A stretch of 17,994 bases of DNA from positions 1-17,994 of the forward strand of contig JBQMRR010000091.1 in NCBI GenBank assembly GCA_052174495.1, given 5' to 3'. This DNA comes from Arsenophonus sp052174495 (GTDB lineage: Bacteria; Pseudomonadota; Gammaproteobacteria; Enterobacterales; Enterobacteriaceae). The notes under the pieces are model-generated. The model made no database searches. It worked only from the letters and a program-made list of their open reading frames with translations, and had not been told where the DNA came from. Both the position numbers and the translations under genes were made by a program. Positions within the stretch are counted from its first letter, which is position 1; every line of letters begins with the position of its first letter. Positions 1-7,965 of the stretch are shown here, in pieces.

Positions 1-214
1 TATATAACATGCTATCTTAAAATACCTAATCGAAATATGGACAATATAGCATTCTATCATCTATTTCTGCGTTAGGTCATATTATATCAATACTTATAAT
101 TTTGTATTTATAATAATGATGTTACAACCTTTCTCCATTACTCTCTATTTATAATAATGCACATTTTTAACGCAGATAACGAAGAGCCGTTTAACGCCAG
201 CGATATTTTATTCT

Positions 215-750
215 CTCCCACGTCTTCTCATCTTTTTAGTAAAGTGTACTTTCTAGTAATATTTATACTATGTTTTAATTAAAGCAGCCACTGCTTACTA
301 CTGCAGATATTCTAAAGATCAAAAAGATACTAGGATTTATCAGGTTATAGTTGTAACGCAGAAGCCAGATGAAAGCGCTTTGCTAAATTTTTTGACCACT
401 CTTTTTTGATAAATAGCTCTGTCATGCAGCATGTTTAATATCCAGATCCCTACTGTTGGTGCGAAGATATTAGCATACCGATGTTAATTAAGTTATCAAC
501 TATAATCGTGCAAAGCATAAAGATACCAATTTTAATATCCTGCTTCTGCACTTACTACTCCAGCATAGCCTGCTGCCTAGCAACTCGAAACAGAGTATTA
601 AATCGCTGCTAGTTATTATTGAAAAAGAATAAAGAAGATAGGGATAGTGAAAGTAATATGTTGCGAGTTTCAGTCTGGTAAAATATAAAACTGTTTTCTA
701 ATTACTGTTGCTAGGTTTTAAACTATATGAACTAACAAGTTTTTGATTTG
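215..750 (-). pseudogene. thpR: Eroded thpR (RNA 2',3'-cyclic phosphodiesterase, formerly ligT)
   Basis: This is a dead gene, read on the minus strand through several stops and frameshifts. Its C-terminus is the clearest part: 229-249 reads YTLLKR followed by a stop, against YTPLKRW in E. coli ThpR, so the Trp codon TGG became TGA. At 415-435 the minus strand reads NMLHDRA (E. coli NMLRSQA). Near 350-384 an R-F-H segment aligns with the second 2H-phosphoesterase motif region (RPFHPHITLLR), but the second His and the Thr are lost. The spacing between these landmarks fits the 176-residue family length. In E. coli thpR lies divergent from hrpB, exactly as here. There is no long open frame, so no product is expected. 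Both ends are estimates. Confidence 0.6.
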
Positions 751-819
751 CAGATTGAGGAGAAAAACAGCTGTTAGAAATTTAGGATAGTTGCAGCAGT
801 AGTACCTGATAAATCCCTA

Positions 820-2000
820 TGAAACAAGTGATGCAAACAAGGACATTTTCTTGATAGATAAATAAGTTCACAAGTTAATACTTTCACTGTATTTTTAAGA
901 AATTATTCCAGTTTTCATTAATGCTGAAAAGCAGTTTAGTTTTACTAGGTATACATGTTTGTATATTATCCTAAGTATTTTGCTAGAAATATAGAAAATA
1001 TCATCCTATCCATATTCGTCAAGTCTATTAGCCTCAGCTATCTTTGTGTTTATTCAAGCAGGAGATGGAAAGGAGAGAAGGATTATACATAGTTTCACAT
1101 AGGTAATGAATTCATCGACAAACATACTTTCATTAATTCTCATGAATTCTCATGAATACAGTTGCATCCATTGTCATTAGCTTTATCCGAGCGTTATAAA
1201 AAATCCAAGATAATCGTGACTAGAGGCGGATAATGCTGAGTTATGCTTATTCCTGGTGTATTGGATTTTGGAGATCATGAGATATCTTATTGATTAATTT
1301 TATGAATAATTTTTACATCAGAGAAATGATATGCCATGAAAGTTTATCATATAGATATTCCAAAACTAGATATTATCTGTAATCCCTTGCATGAATTTAT
1401 TCATAATGCTATCTGGAGTTAATATTCACTGTCGTTAAAATTAAGCTTCATAGGGATGCTGCGATAAACATGCTCAACGTAATCTTGTCGATGGACGGAC
1501 GGGCGCCATGTCCTTTGTTAATAGCGGTTATTTGGTACAGGGAACTATACAGACTAATATTGGTCATGTTAAAAGTAAATTACTTAAGATTTAGGGAATT
1601 GGAGCGTCAATAGAATGTTCTTCAATAGGTCATTACTACTTTATTATTTGAAGCGTTGTAAAAATCGTTAATAATTACTATTATTACTGTACTCGCTATA
1701 CCTCACCCTACAGGTGATTTTTACGAATCTCTAAAGTTGTTTTTCGGTAAAAGAACGTGATCTCCTTTGTCAGTACTATTATTAGATTAAAACAACTAAT
1801 GCTACTATTTTCATTTCACAAAGAATATAACTAAAAGTTAAGGCTAAGGTACAGGAGATTTAGCTACTAGAGAGTCGGGATAGCGCTAATAAATCCCTTA
1901 ATATTTTCTTAGAAAGATTTTTCAGGAAGGTATCCTTGCAGTGATGAAGAAGCTGAAACCGCGGATAAGAGATTTGATATTTTGACCCTCTAGTGCTAAA
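820..2000 (+). pseudogene. hrpB: Eroded 5' half of hrpB (ATP-dependent DEAH-box helicase)
   Basis: Conserved helicase landmarks occur in family order, in shifting frames. A decayed P-loop lies near 915-935. PKYFARN at 970-990 matches PRRLAARN with one codon lost. A DEFH-box relic at 1144-1185 reads E-F and then, after a stop, L-H-P-L-S-L-A-L (E. coli LQADLALAL). M-S-F-V-N-S-G-Y-L at 1508-1534 matches MLRQESGSL. A-I-P-H-P-T-G at 1695-1715 matches AILPAPQG, and K-V-V-F at 1733-1744 matches the KVVLATNIAETS region. E-E-A-E-T-A-D with D-I-L at 1946-1983 matches KEQAERAAAQSEPEIL. E. coli HrpB has about 809 residues. I can follow only about the first 360; the rest is missing or unrecognisable. hrpB lies directly upstream of mrcB in E. 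coli, which supports the assignment. Ends are estimates. Confidence 0.72.
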
Positions 2001-2379
2001 CAACATTTAATTTAAAGATGGAGAATAGATTCACGAAGCATTAAAGTTTAAATACTCAATTTATATTAAATTAAACTCAATCTGCATTAAATTTATAGTA
2101 ATTCAATAATATTTACGTTTCAAGAAAAATTGAGAACTGAATTAAACATATTTCTGTATGCTTCTTTTAGAATACCAAAAGAATTTAGTTGATTTATTAT
2201 CATTAATTTCTGGAGGGAGATAATAAATTATTTTGTGTAAAAAAGGGGGCGAGTATAACATATTAAGTTTCGTGTTCTCTTCCTGATTTATCAGGTTTAT
2301 GATTTCTAAGAGATTTATTCTAAGTAGCTGGCTGAATTCTTAAAAAATTAATATATCGTAAAGTATAAAACAATACTTA
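2001..2379. other. Unassigned eroded DNA
   Basis: This is AT-rich sequence with frequent stops in all frames. By position it could hold the remains of the middle of hrpB or the 3' part of the neighbouring insertion sequence, but I could not align either with confidence. No RNA gene or regulatory site was recognised. Confidence 0.4.
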
Positions 2380-2785
2380 TAAGATGTCAGTATACTCAAA
2401 AGTAGCATAGCTGTACTGCTTACACCATAGGATGTTACCCTGATATAGTTTTAGCACAGGACTTTCAATGCAATTGTTAAATGGTTTTCTGTAATCGAAG
2501 ATTTTATAACAATATACCATAACCTAATAATATATGGATGTAGCAGCTTTCCATCAGATAATATATTCATTCTGAAAATATGAGTAGGATAAAGTGGAAT
2601 GAGTTGCTTTATTTCATGGATAGACATCACTCGACAGATGATCATAAAGCCAATTAATGAGATGCAGCTTTATATTTGGATGAAGTAAGTAAAAAATTTC
2701 TTTGAGCTGTATGATTGTTTACTTTTCTATGGCAATCTCTTTCTAGAGAAAACTCTTCATACAGTATAAGAGGGTTTTTACTAAA
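2380..2785 (-). mobile_element. IS1595/ISXO2-like element, 5' fragment (copy C)
   Basis: The minus strand is clearly similar to the 5' part of copy A (about 10480-10905) and of copy B (about 13950-14300). It encodes the transposase N-terminus: K-Q-L-I-P-L-Y-P at about 2587-2612 matches K-Q-L-N-I-L-L-S-Y in copy A. A shared non-coding leader lies further upstream on the minus strand (about 2655-2785). The 3' half of the transposase (DDE region and C-terminus) was not found, so the copy is partial. Its outer end lies near 2775-2790, where recognisable sfsA sequence stops. A perfect 9-bp inverted repeat with a 3-nt loop (2771-2779/2783-2791) marks this junction. It could be part of the IS end, or a chance hairpin. 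Confidence 0.6.
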
Positions 2786-2790
2786 AACCC

Positions 2791-3001
2791 TTTCAAAGGT
2801 AGCCGGATATTTCATTTATTATTATTTTTGATTTAAGTGCTAAATTATATCTTCTAGAATTCTACAGTTTATCGTGCCAATTGTATTGACGTAATGATTG
2901 ATTAGTAATTTATCTTCAGATGTAATAACTTCAGCAAGAAAACATTTATAACACTTCATTAAGTGAATTTTGGTAATTTTAGTAGTTGGAACCGATATAT
3001 T
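2791..3001 (-). pseudogene. sfsA: sfsA 5' remnant (sugar fermentation stimulation protein family)
   Basis: The minus strand reads CYKCFLAEVIT at about 2920-2955, against RYKRFLADVIT in E. coli SfsA. It continues without a gap through H-Y-V-N-T-I-G-T-I-N-C (HCPNTGAMTGC) and C-R-I-L-E-D-I-I (CATPGDTV). After several stops comes K-Y-P-A-T-F-E (KYPHTWE) at about 2793-2813. This covers roughly the first 70 of 234 residues. The frame is open to 2840 but then broken, and the rest is replaced by insertion-sequence DNA, so it is not a working gene. It lies between dead hrpB and mrcB. In E. coli sfsA sits on the far side of thpR, so the position is unexpected. The start near 3001 is a guess, because no clear Met codon aligns. 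Confidence 0.65.
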
Positions 3002-3451
3002 GCTAATTACTCTAGTTACGTATAGATGCAAATAGCTAAAGACAAAGGAATATTATAATATTTAGCACTAAAAATTAATAGTTATTGCTTTTTATATAAA
3101 TTAGTGGGTAGATAGTGTTTATTGAATTTAATAATAGTAAAAACGGTTATTATCAGAGTGTAAAACTTCTATTAATAAATTTTTATTATTTTATATTATA
3201 AAAATGTTATTTTAATGAGATATATAAAAGAAACGTCTGTAAATTATGATTAAGATTTTTGACATAAGATAAAATTAATTAATAAGTAAAGATTAATTTT
3301 ATACTATGGTATGATAAAGATAATTATAAATCTATTGGGCAGATCTAAGAAAAAATTTATCTTGATAAAGATTAAAATCTTATAAAATAATTGCTTAGAC
3401 AACTATGATCATAAGTATTAAGATATTTATAAGAACAAAGAAGAGGAATTA
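3002..3451. other. AT-rich mrcB leader region
   Basis: About 450 bases with no recognisable gene. This stretch must hold whatever promoter serves mrcB, because the nearest upstream gene on that strand (hrpB) is dead. A candidate extended -10 is listed separately. No terminator or riboswitch fold was recognised. Confidence 0.4.
3307..3315 (+). promoter_or_regulatory. Possible extended -10 element for mrcB
   Basis: TGGTATGAT has the TGn-TATnAT form of an extended -10 box. No good -35 box stands at the right distance. A separate perfect TTGACA at 3259-3264 lacks a matching -10. In DNA this AT-rich such matches are common by chance, so this is only a candidate. Confidence 0.2.
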
Positions 3452-5797
3452 ATGGTAAGTAAAGACAATAAGTCTCAGCTACCTAAGAATAGATGGCGTT
3501 GGTTTTGGTTATTTGTCAAAATTGCCATAGTCTTGTCATTATTAATTTGTATATATGGTATCTATGGTATCTATTTATATCAGAAAATTAGTGATCGTCT
3601 TGATGGTAAAGTTTGGGATCTACCGGCAGCTGTTTATGGTCGAGTTCTTAATCTTGAACCGGAGATGAGTTACAGTAAAGAAGAGATGATTCAATTATTA
3701 GATGGCATGCAATATCGCCAGGTAAGTAAAATTACTTTACCTGGTGAGTATATTGTTAAAGATAATACGATAGAGATATTACGTCGGTTATTTTCCTTTC
3801 CTGATCAAAGAGAAGAGCAGATTTTAGTTAAATTAAGTTTTGAAGAAACTCGACTCACTAATATTACTAATATGGAAAATGGACGTTCATTTGGTTTTTT
3901 TCGACTTGATCCTAAACTTATTACTATGATGCAATCGGCTAATAATAAACAACGATTAGTTTTACCAAGAGAAGATTTTTCTGATTCTTTAGTCAAAATA
4001 TTACTTGAAACTGAAGACCGATATTTTTATTTGCATGATGGCGTAAGTATTTATTCTATTGGACGTGCGATTATTGCTAATTTAATGGCTGGTAAGACCG
4101 TTCAGGGTGGTAGTACGCTAACTCAACAATTAGTTAAAAATTTATTTTTAAGTAATGAAAGAACCTTAATACGTAAAGCTAATGAAGCTTATATGGCAAT
4201 TTTAATGGATTCTCGCTATAGTAAAGAACGTATTCTTGAACTTTACCTAAATGAAGTTTATTTAGGACAAAGTGGTGATGATCAAATTCGGGGTTTTCCT
4301 CTTGCCAGTCTTTATTATTTTGGTCGACCAATCAACGAGCTGAGTGTTGATCAACAAGCATTATTAGTTGGTATGGTTAAAGGAGCATCATTATATAACC
4401 CATGGCGTAACCCTAAATTAGCTCTTGAACGTCGAAATTTAGTATTAAAGCTGTTAGAAACACGTAAAATTATCAATCATGAAATGTATAGTATATTGAG
4501 TGATCGTCCTTTAGGCGTTAAATCAAAAAGTGGTGTTTTGACACCACAACCTGCCTTTATACAGTTCGTTCGACAAGAATTAGCTGAAAAATTAGGCGAT
4601 AGAGCAAATAATCTTTCCGGAGCTAAGATCTTTACTACCTTAGATCCAATTTCGCAGCAAGCAGCTGAAAATGCTGTTGAGCAAGGGATATATGATTTAC
4701 GTAAAATACATAAGTTACCTGATCTTGAAGGTACAATGGTGGTTGTTGACCGTATTAATGGTGAAATTCGCGCTATGGTTGGTGGCTCGCAACCACAATA
4801 TTCTGGTTTTAACCGAGCGTTAAATGCTCGCCGTTCAATTGGTTCATTAGCTAAGCCATCAACTTATCTTACTGCATTAAGTGAGCCTGACCGTTTTCGA
4901 TTAAATACTTTAGTACCTGACGAGCCAATTAGCATTAAATTTGATAATCAAATATGGGAACCAAGAAATTATGATCGTCGTTTTCGAGGGCAGATTATGT
5001 TGATTGATGGATTGGCTAGCTCGTTGAATATTCCGACAGTGAATATTGGCTTGAGTATTGGTTTAGATCAAGTTAGTAAAGTATTAATACGTCTTGGTAT
5101 GCCAAGTGATTCTATTCAGAAAGTACCGGCAATGTTATTAGGTGCGTTGAACTTAACACCAATGGAAACAGCACAAATGTTTCAAACAATCAGTGGTGGT
5201 GGAAATCGAGCATCATTATCAGGATTGCGCTCCGTTATTGATGGAGATGGTAATGAACTTTATCAAAGTTATCCATCTGCAGAGCGGGCAGTATCTCCGC
5301 AGGCAGCTTATCTAACACTTTATGGCATGCAACAAGTGGTTGAGCGTGGAACATCTCGTTCATTAATGAATAAGTTTGCTCAATATCATTTAGCTGGTAA
5401 AACTGGAACTACAAATGATTTACGCGATAGTTGGTTTGCTGGTATTGATGGTAAGGAGGTGGCGATTGTTTGGGCTGGTCGTGATAATAATGGTCCGACA
5501 AATCTTAGTGGTGCAAGTGGTGCATTACATCTATATCGTCGTTATTTAGAAAATCAGACTCCATTGGTATTAGATAATCATCCACCAGAAGGAATTATAG
5601 AGATGCAAGTGAATGTTGATGGAAGTTTTAATTGCACAGGTGGTGGATATCGTATCTTGCCAGTATGGACAGAGGATCCTCAAGCATTATGTCAACAAGG
5701 TGTGCAATCATTAAAGTCGAGTTTAAATTTAAATGAACAGCAGAATAAAAGTAATAATGCACCTGTTTGGGTAAAAGAGATGTTTGAACAGCAATAA
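3452..5797 (+). CDS. mrcB: Penicillin-binding protein 1B, bifunctional peptidoglycan synthase
   Basis: This inner-membrane enzyme polymerises lipid II (glycosyltransferase) and cross-links the peptide stems (transpeptidase). The 781-residue frame is intact and aligns with E. coli PBP1B almost throughout. A short basic cytoplasmic tail is followed by one membrane segment (about 16-40) and then the UB2H region (about 60-150), which in E. coli binds the activator LpoB. The glycosyltransferase domain starts with the ETEDRYF motif (catalytic Glu188) and contains QGGSTLTQQLVKN. The transpeptidase motifs are SLAK (nucleophile Ser465, Lys468), SLN (524-526) and KTGT (from Lys650). The start at 3452 has AGAGGA (3442-3447) just upstream, with rather short spacing. 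E. coli makes a long form of 844 residues and a shorter one from Met46. This protein corresponds to the short form, with an even shorter tail. All catalytic residues are present, so it should be active. Its former neighbours on both sides are dead or lost. Confidence 0.98.
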   Translation: MVSKDNKSQLPKNRWRWFWLFVKIAIVLSLLICIYGIYGIYLYQKISDRLDGKVWDLPAAVYGRVLNLEPEMSYSKEEMIQLLDGMQYRQVSKITLPGEYIVKDNTIEILRRLFSFPDQREEQILVKLSFEETRLTNITNMENGRSFGFFRLDPKLITMMQSANNKQRLVLPREDFSDSLVKILLETEDRYFYLHDGVSIYSIGRAIIANLMAGKTVQGGSTLTQQLVKNLFLSNERTLIRKANEAYMAILMDSRYSKERILELYLNEVYLGQSGDDQIRGFPLASLYYFGRPINELSVDQQALLVGMVKGASLYNPWRNPKLALERRNLVLKLLETRKIINHEMYSILSDRPLGVKSKSGVLTPQPAFIQFVRQELAEKLGDRANNLSGAKIFTTLDPISQQAAENAVEQGIYDLRKIHKLPDLEGTMVVVDRINGEIRAMVGGSQPQYSGFNRALNARRSIGSLAKPSTYLTALSEPDRFRLNTLVPDEPISIKFDNQIWEPRNYDRRFRGQIMLIDGLASSLNIPTVNIGLSIGLDQVSKVLIRLGMPSDSIQKVPAMLLGALNLTPMETAQMFQTISGGGNRASLSGLRSVIDGDGNELYQSYPSAERAVSPQAAYLTLYGMQQVVERGTSRSLMNKFAQYHLAGKTGTTNDLRDSWFAGIDGKEVAIVWAGRDNNGPTNLSGASGALHLYRRYLENQTPLVLDNHPPEGIIEMQVNVDGSFNCTGGGYRILPVWTEDPQALCQQGVQSLKSSLNLNEQQNKSNNAPVWVKEMFEQQ

Positions 5798-5969
5798 ACA
5801 TTAAGTAAACCGAAACCGCGCTATGCTAAAAAATTGATGTCGTTTTTATATTTAAATAAAAAACAGTTTATTTTATTTATCATTTACTGGAATAGTATTG
5901 TTTTTTAAATAATTTAAGTTTAATTTAAAATTAATTTTATATAGACTATAATGAAGTTTTAGTATTCAA

Positions 5970-6640
5970 TACTAATTCTCATAATTTCTGGTTATATAAT
6001 CAAACATATCAATGTTGACTAATCTCAAGCTTCTAACTAAAATTAGAATGATGATTTTATAGCCTATCCTTTTAGTATGCAATTAAATAGCTTGACCATA
6101 CCATTTATTTCAGAATGTCTTAGCGGAATAAGGTCGGTATTTATACAAAACTTTATACATAAACATTCGAATCCCTGTTTTGATGGCTGAACATTGTACA
6201 GTCTAGAAGATGGTCTATAAATTCTTTATAATTGTCTGTTATTATCTAATAGATAATTATTGAAGATGCTGGATTAAATTATATGTAAGAAGTATCCTGT
6301 ATTGGCCGCAGTCTTAGACTTGTATAGACGGATACAATCCATTCAGTGGCGTGATCTATACCTACTAAAAGAGAACGTTATAAAGTTTTATTTATATTTG
6401 CGGAACATATTCATATATATTGCAAATAAGTAAGTTAGCATTCTTAAATATTTTATATGTGCTTCGTAACTTATTCTTTATCTTATTTTAGCTAGATTTT
6501 CTATTTCATATAACAACAGTAAGTTAAAATATGCTATAGCGCTTAACTATAGCAGATGAAGATTCTCTCTGGTCTAAAGAGTAGCTGTAATTCTATATGT
6601 TGTAGCTGACTGATGATAGAAGCCTTATCATCATGATATT
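5970..6640 (-). pseudogene. Dead IS481-family transposase (copy A)
   Basis: Minus-strand remains of an integrase-fold (DDE) transposase, broken by stops and frameshifts. In gene order: an N-terminal helix region near 6520-6640; GIDHATEW at about 6337-6362 (family GIDRATRW, with the first catalytic Asp); a Y-K-x-K-T-A-A relic just after it; TDNYKEFID at about 6214-6240 (family TDNGKEFTD, second catalytic Asp); L-I-P-L-R-H-S-E-I-N-G-M-V-K near 6092-6135 (family P-x-x-P-Q-T-N-G-M-V-E); and Y-V-stop-L-Y-N at 5986-6008 (family YVWLYN). The N-terminal part is shared with a second copy at 14845-15066. The element lies where the fhu, hemL and clcA genes stand in E. coli, so its arrival may be linked to their loss. 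The flanks 5798-5969 and 6641-6663 hold nothing I recognise. Confidence 0.75.
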
Positions 6641-6663
6641 TACTTCAGTTAACTATTAGATAG

Positions 6664-6689
6664 TTAGCCCTTCTTCAATGAAGGGTTAA
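6664..6689 (+). terminator. Hairpin just upstream of erpA
   Basis: TTAGCCCTTC and GAAGGGTTAA form a 10-bp stem with one G-T pair around a 6-nt loop. This is one of the few GC-containing hairpins in the window. It lies 45 bases before the erpA start. The following sequence is not a clean T-run, so termination is only one reading. It might be the old terminator of a lost upstream gene such as clcA, or a structure in the erpA leader. Confidence 0.4.
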
Positions 6690-6724
6690 TGTTTCCTGTG
6701 TCTATTGATTGGTATATACGGACT

Positions 6725-6728
6725 GGAG
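6725..6728 (+). promoter_or_regulatory. erpA ribosome binding site
   Basis: GGAG six bases before ATG 6735 decides the erpA start. A TTG at 6705 opens the same frame ten codons earlier, but it has no comparable site and would add residues absent from the family. Confidence 0.75.
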
Positions 6729-6734
6729 TTAGAA

Positions 6735-7100
6735 ATGAGTAATGATATTACATTGCCTATACAGTTTACTGATGCTGCAGCGAATAAAGTTAAAATATTA
6801 ATTGCAGATGAAGACAATCCTAATTTGCGTTTACGTGTTTATATTACTGGTGGAGGTTGTAGTGGTTTTCAATATGGCTTCACTTTTGATGATAAGATAA
6901 ATAAAGGTGATTTAAGAATTGAAAAGCAAAGTGTTGAGTTAATTGTTGATCCTATGAGCTTGCAGTATCTGATTGGTGGTTCTGTTGATTATATTGAAGG
7001 ATTAGAAGGGTCACGGTTTGTGGTAACCAATCCAAATGCGAAAACAACTTGTAGTTGTGGTTCTTCATTTAGTATTGAATCGTTTAACTTACCAAGGTAA
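6735..7100 (+). CDS. erpA: ErpA, A-type iron-sulfur cluster carrier/insertion protein
   Basis: ErpA carries Fe-S clusters from the Isc scaffold to target enzymes, including the isoprenoid enzymes IspG and IspH, and is essential in aerobic E. coli. The protein is 121 residues and nearly identical to E. coli ErpA (114) through its core, including FTDAAANKVK and GGGCSGFQYGFTFDD. The three cluster-binding cysteines are in place: Cys42, and Cys106 and Cys108 in the C-S-C-G-S-S-F-S-I ending. The frame then runs seven codons beyond the usual end: the position of the E. coli stop is GAA at 7077-7079, and the protein ends in ESFNLPR. The start at 6735 is supported by a GGAG site and by family length. 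erpA converges with mtnN, 62 bases away; the E. coli genes between them, yadS and btuF, are gone. The promoter was not identified. It must lie in the dead IS DNA upstream or near the hairpin. Confidence 0.97.
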   Translation: MSNDITLPIQFTDAAANKVKILIADEDNPNLRLRVYITGGGCSGFQYGFTFDDKINKGDLRIEKQSVELIVDPMSLQYLIGGSVDYIEGLEGSRFVVTNPNAKTTCSCGSSFSIESFNLPR

Positions 7101-7162
7101 GTAATAACCCATACTATTATGCGCTAATTTAACTTATCTAGTTATTAATGGCTGGCTTATTT

Positions 7163-7870
7163 CTAGCTTAGGCTTAAGTTAGCTAAATTTGCCAGCATAG
7201 TTTGCACCATTATACTTGATTGACGAGCTGCGACAGGTAAAAATTCCTCAAAAGAAAGATGAGATTCTTTATCAGCTACATCAGAAATTGCACGTACAAT
7301 AACAAATGGAATACCAAATTGATAGCATACATGACCAATTGCAGATCCTTCCATTTCAACAGCAATAGCATTAGGAAAAATTTGGCGAATATAGCTTAGC
7401 TCTTTTGCGCCATTAATAAAACTATCACCGGTACAAATTAAACCACGAACAGCATATAAATCCAATTTTTTAATACATTTTTCTGCCAATTCTATTAATT
7501 TTTTATTTGCTTTAAATGTGGCTGGACATTGTGCCATTTGACCTGGTTGATAACCAAAGGCGGTGATATTGACATCATGATAGCAAACTTCAGTTGAAAC
7601 CACAATATCGCCAACCTGTAAAGTAGGTACTAATCCACCTGCAGAACCAGTGTTAATAATAAATTCAGGCGCAAAATGTTCTATTAGTAATGTTGTTCCT
7701 AGTGCTGCAGGAACTTTACCAATTCCTGATTTTAATAATGCGATATCAAGATTATCAAACTTTCCTAAGTAAATCTTGCAGCCACCTAGTGATAATTCTA
7801 ACTGGGCATTTATTTGCTTACGCAATAATCCGACTTCTTGCTCCATTGCACCTATTATCGCAATTTTCAT
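7163..7870 (-). CDS. mtnN: 5'-methylthioadenosine/S-adenosylhomocysteine nucleosidase
   Basis: This cytosolic enzyme cleaves adenine from methylthioadenosine, S-adenosylhomocysteine and 5'-deoxyadenosine. It clears products that inhibit polyamine synthesis, methylation and radical-SAM enzymes, and it feeds methionine and adenine salvage. The frame is intact, 235 residues against 232 in E. coli, and aligns without gaps through the core. Active-site residues are visible: Glu12 in GAMEQEV, Glu174 in AVEMEGSAIGH, and the catalytic Asp197 in RAISDVADKESHLSF. The G-S-A-G-G loop (T-G-S-A-G-G-L) is also present. Only the last few residues differ. The region just upstream of ATG 7870 is AT-rich without a strong Shine-Dalgarno sequence, so initiation may be weak. 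It is divergent from dead dgt, as in E. coli, and convergent with erpA. Confidence 0.97.
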   Translation of the reverse strand: MKIAIIGAMEQEVGLLRKQINAQLELSLGGCKIYLGKFDNLDIALLKSGIGKVPAALGTTLLIEHFAPEFIINTGSAGGLVPTLQVGDIVVSTEVCYHDVNITAFGYQPGQMAQCPATFKANKKLIELAEKCIKKLDLYAVRGLICTGDSFINGAKELSYIRQIFPNAIAVEMEGSAIGHVCYQFGIPFVIVRAISDVADKESHLSFEEFLPVAARQSSIMVQTMLANLANLSLS

Positions 7871-7965
7871 TATATTATACTCATAGTTGATTAATTAGAT
7901 ATGTTCTTAGAGATCCATACTATTATAACATTGGAAACAAAAAAAAGTTAACTCTACCCATTAGT

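Noticed and set aside
2832..3073. 14-base inverted repeats (one mismatch) at 2832-2845 and 3060-3073 around a small minus-strand frame, like a miniature transposable element.
   Set aside because: The repeats are AT-rich and such pairs are expected by chance at this composition. The DNA between them is readable as an sfsA remnant.
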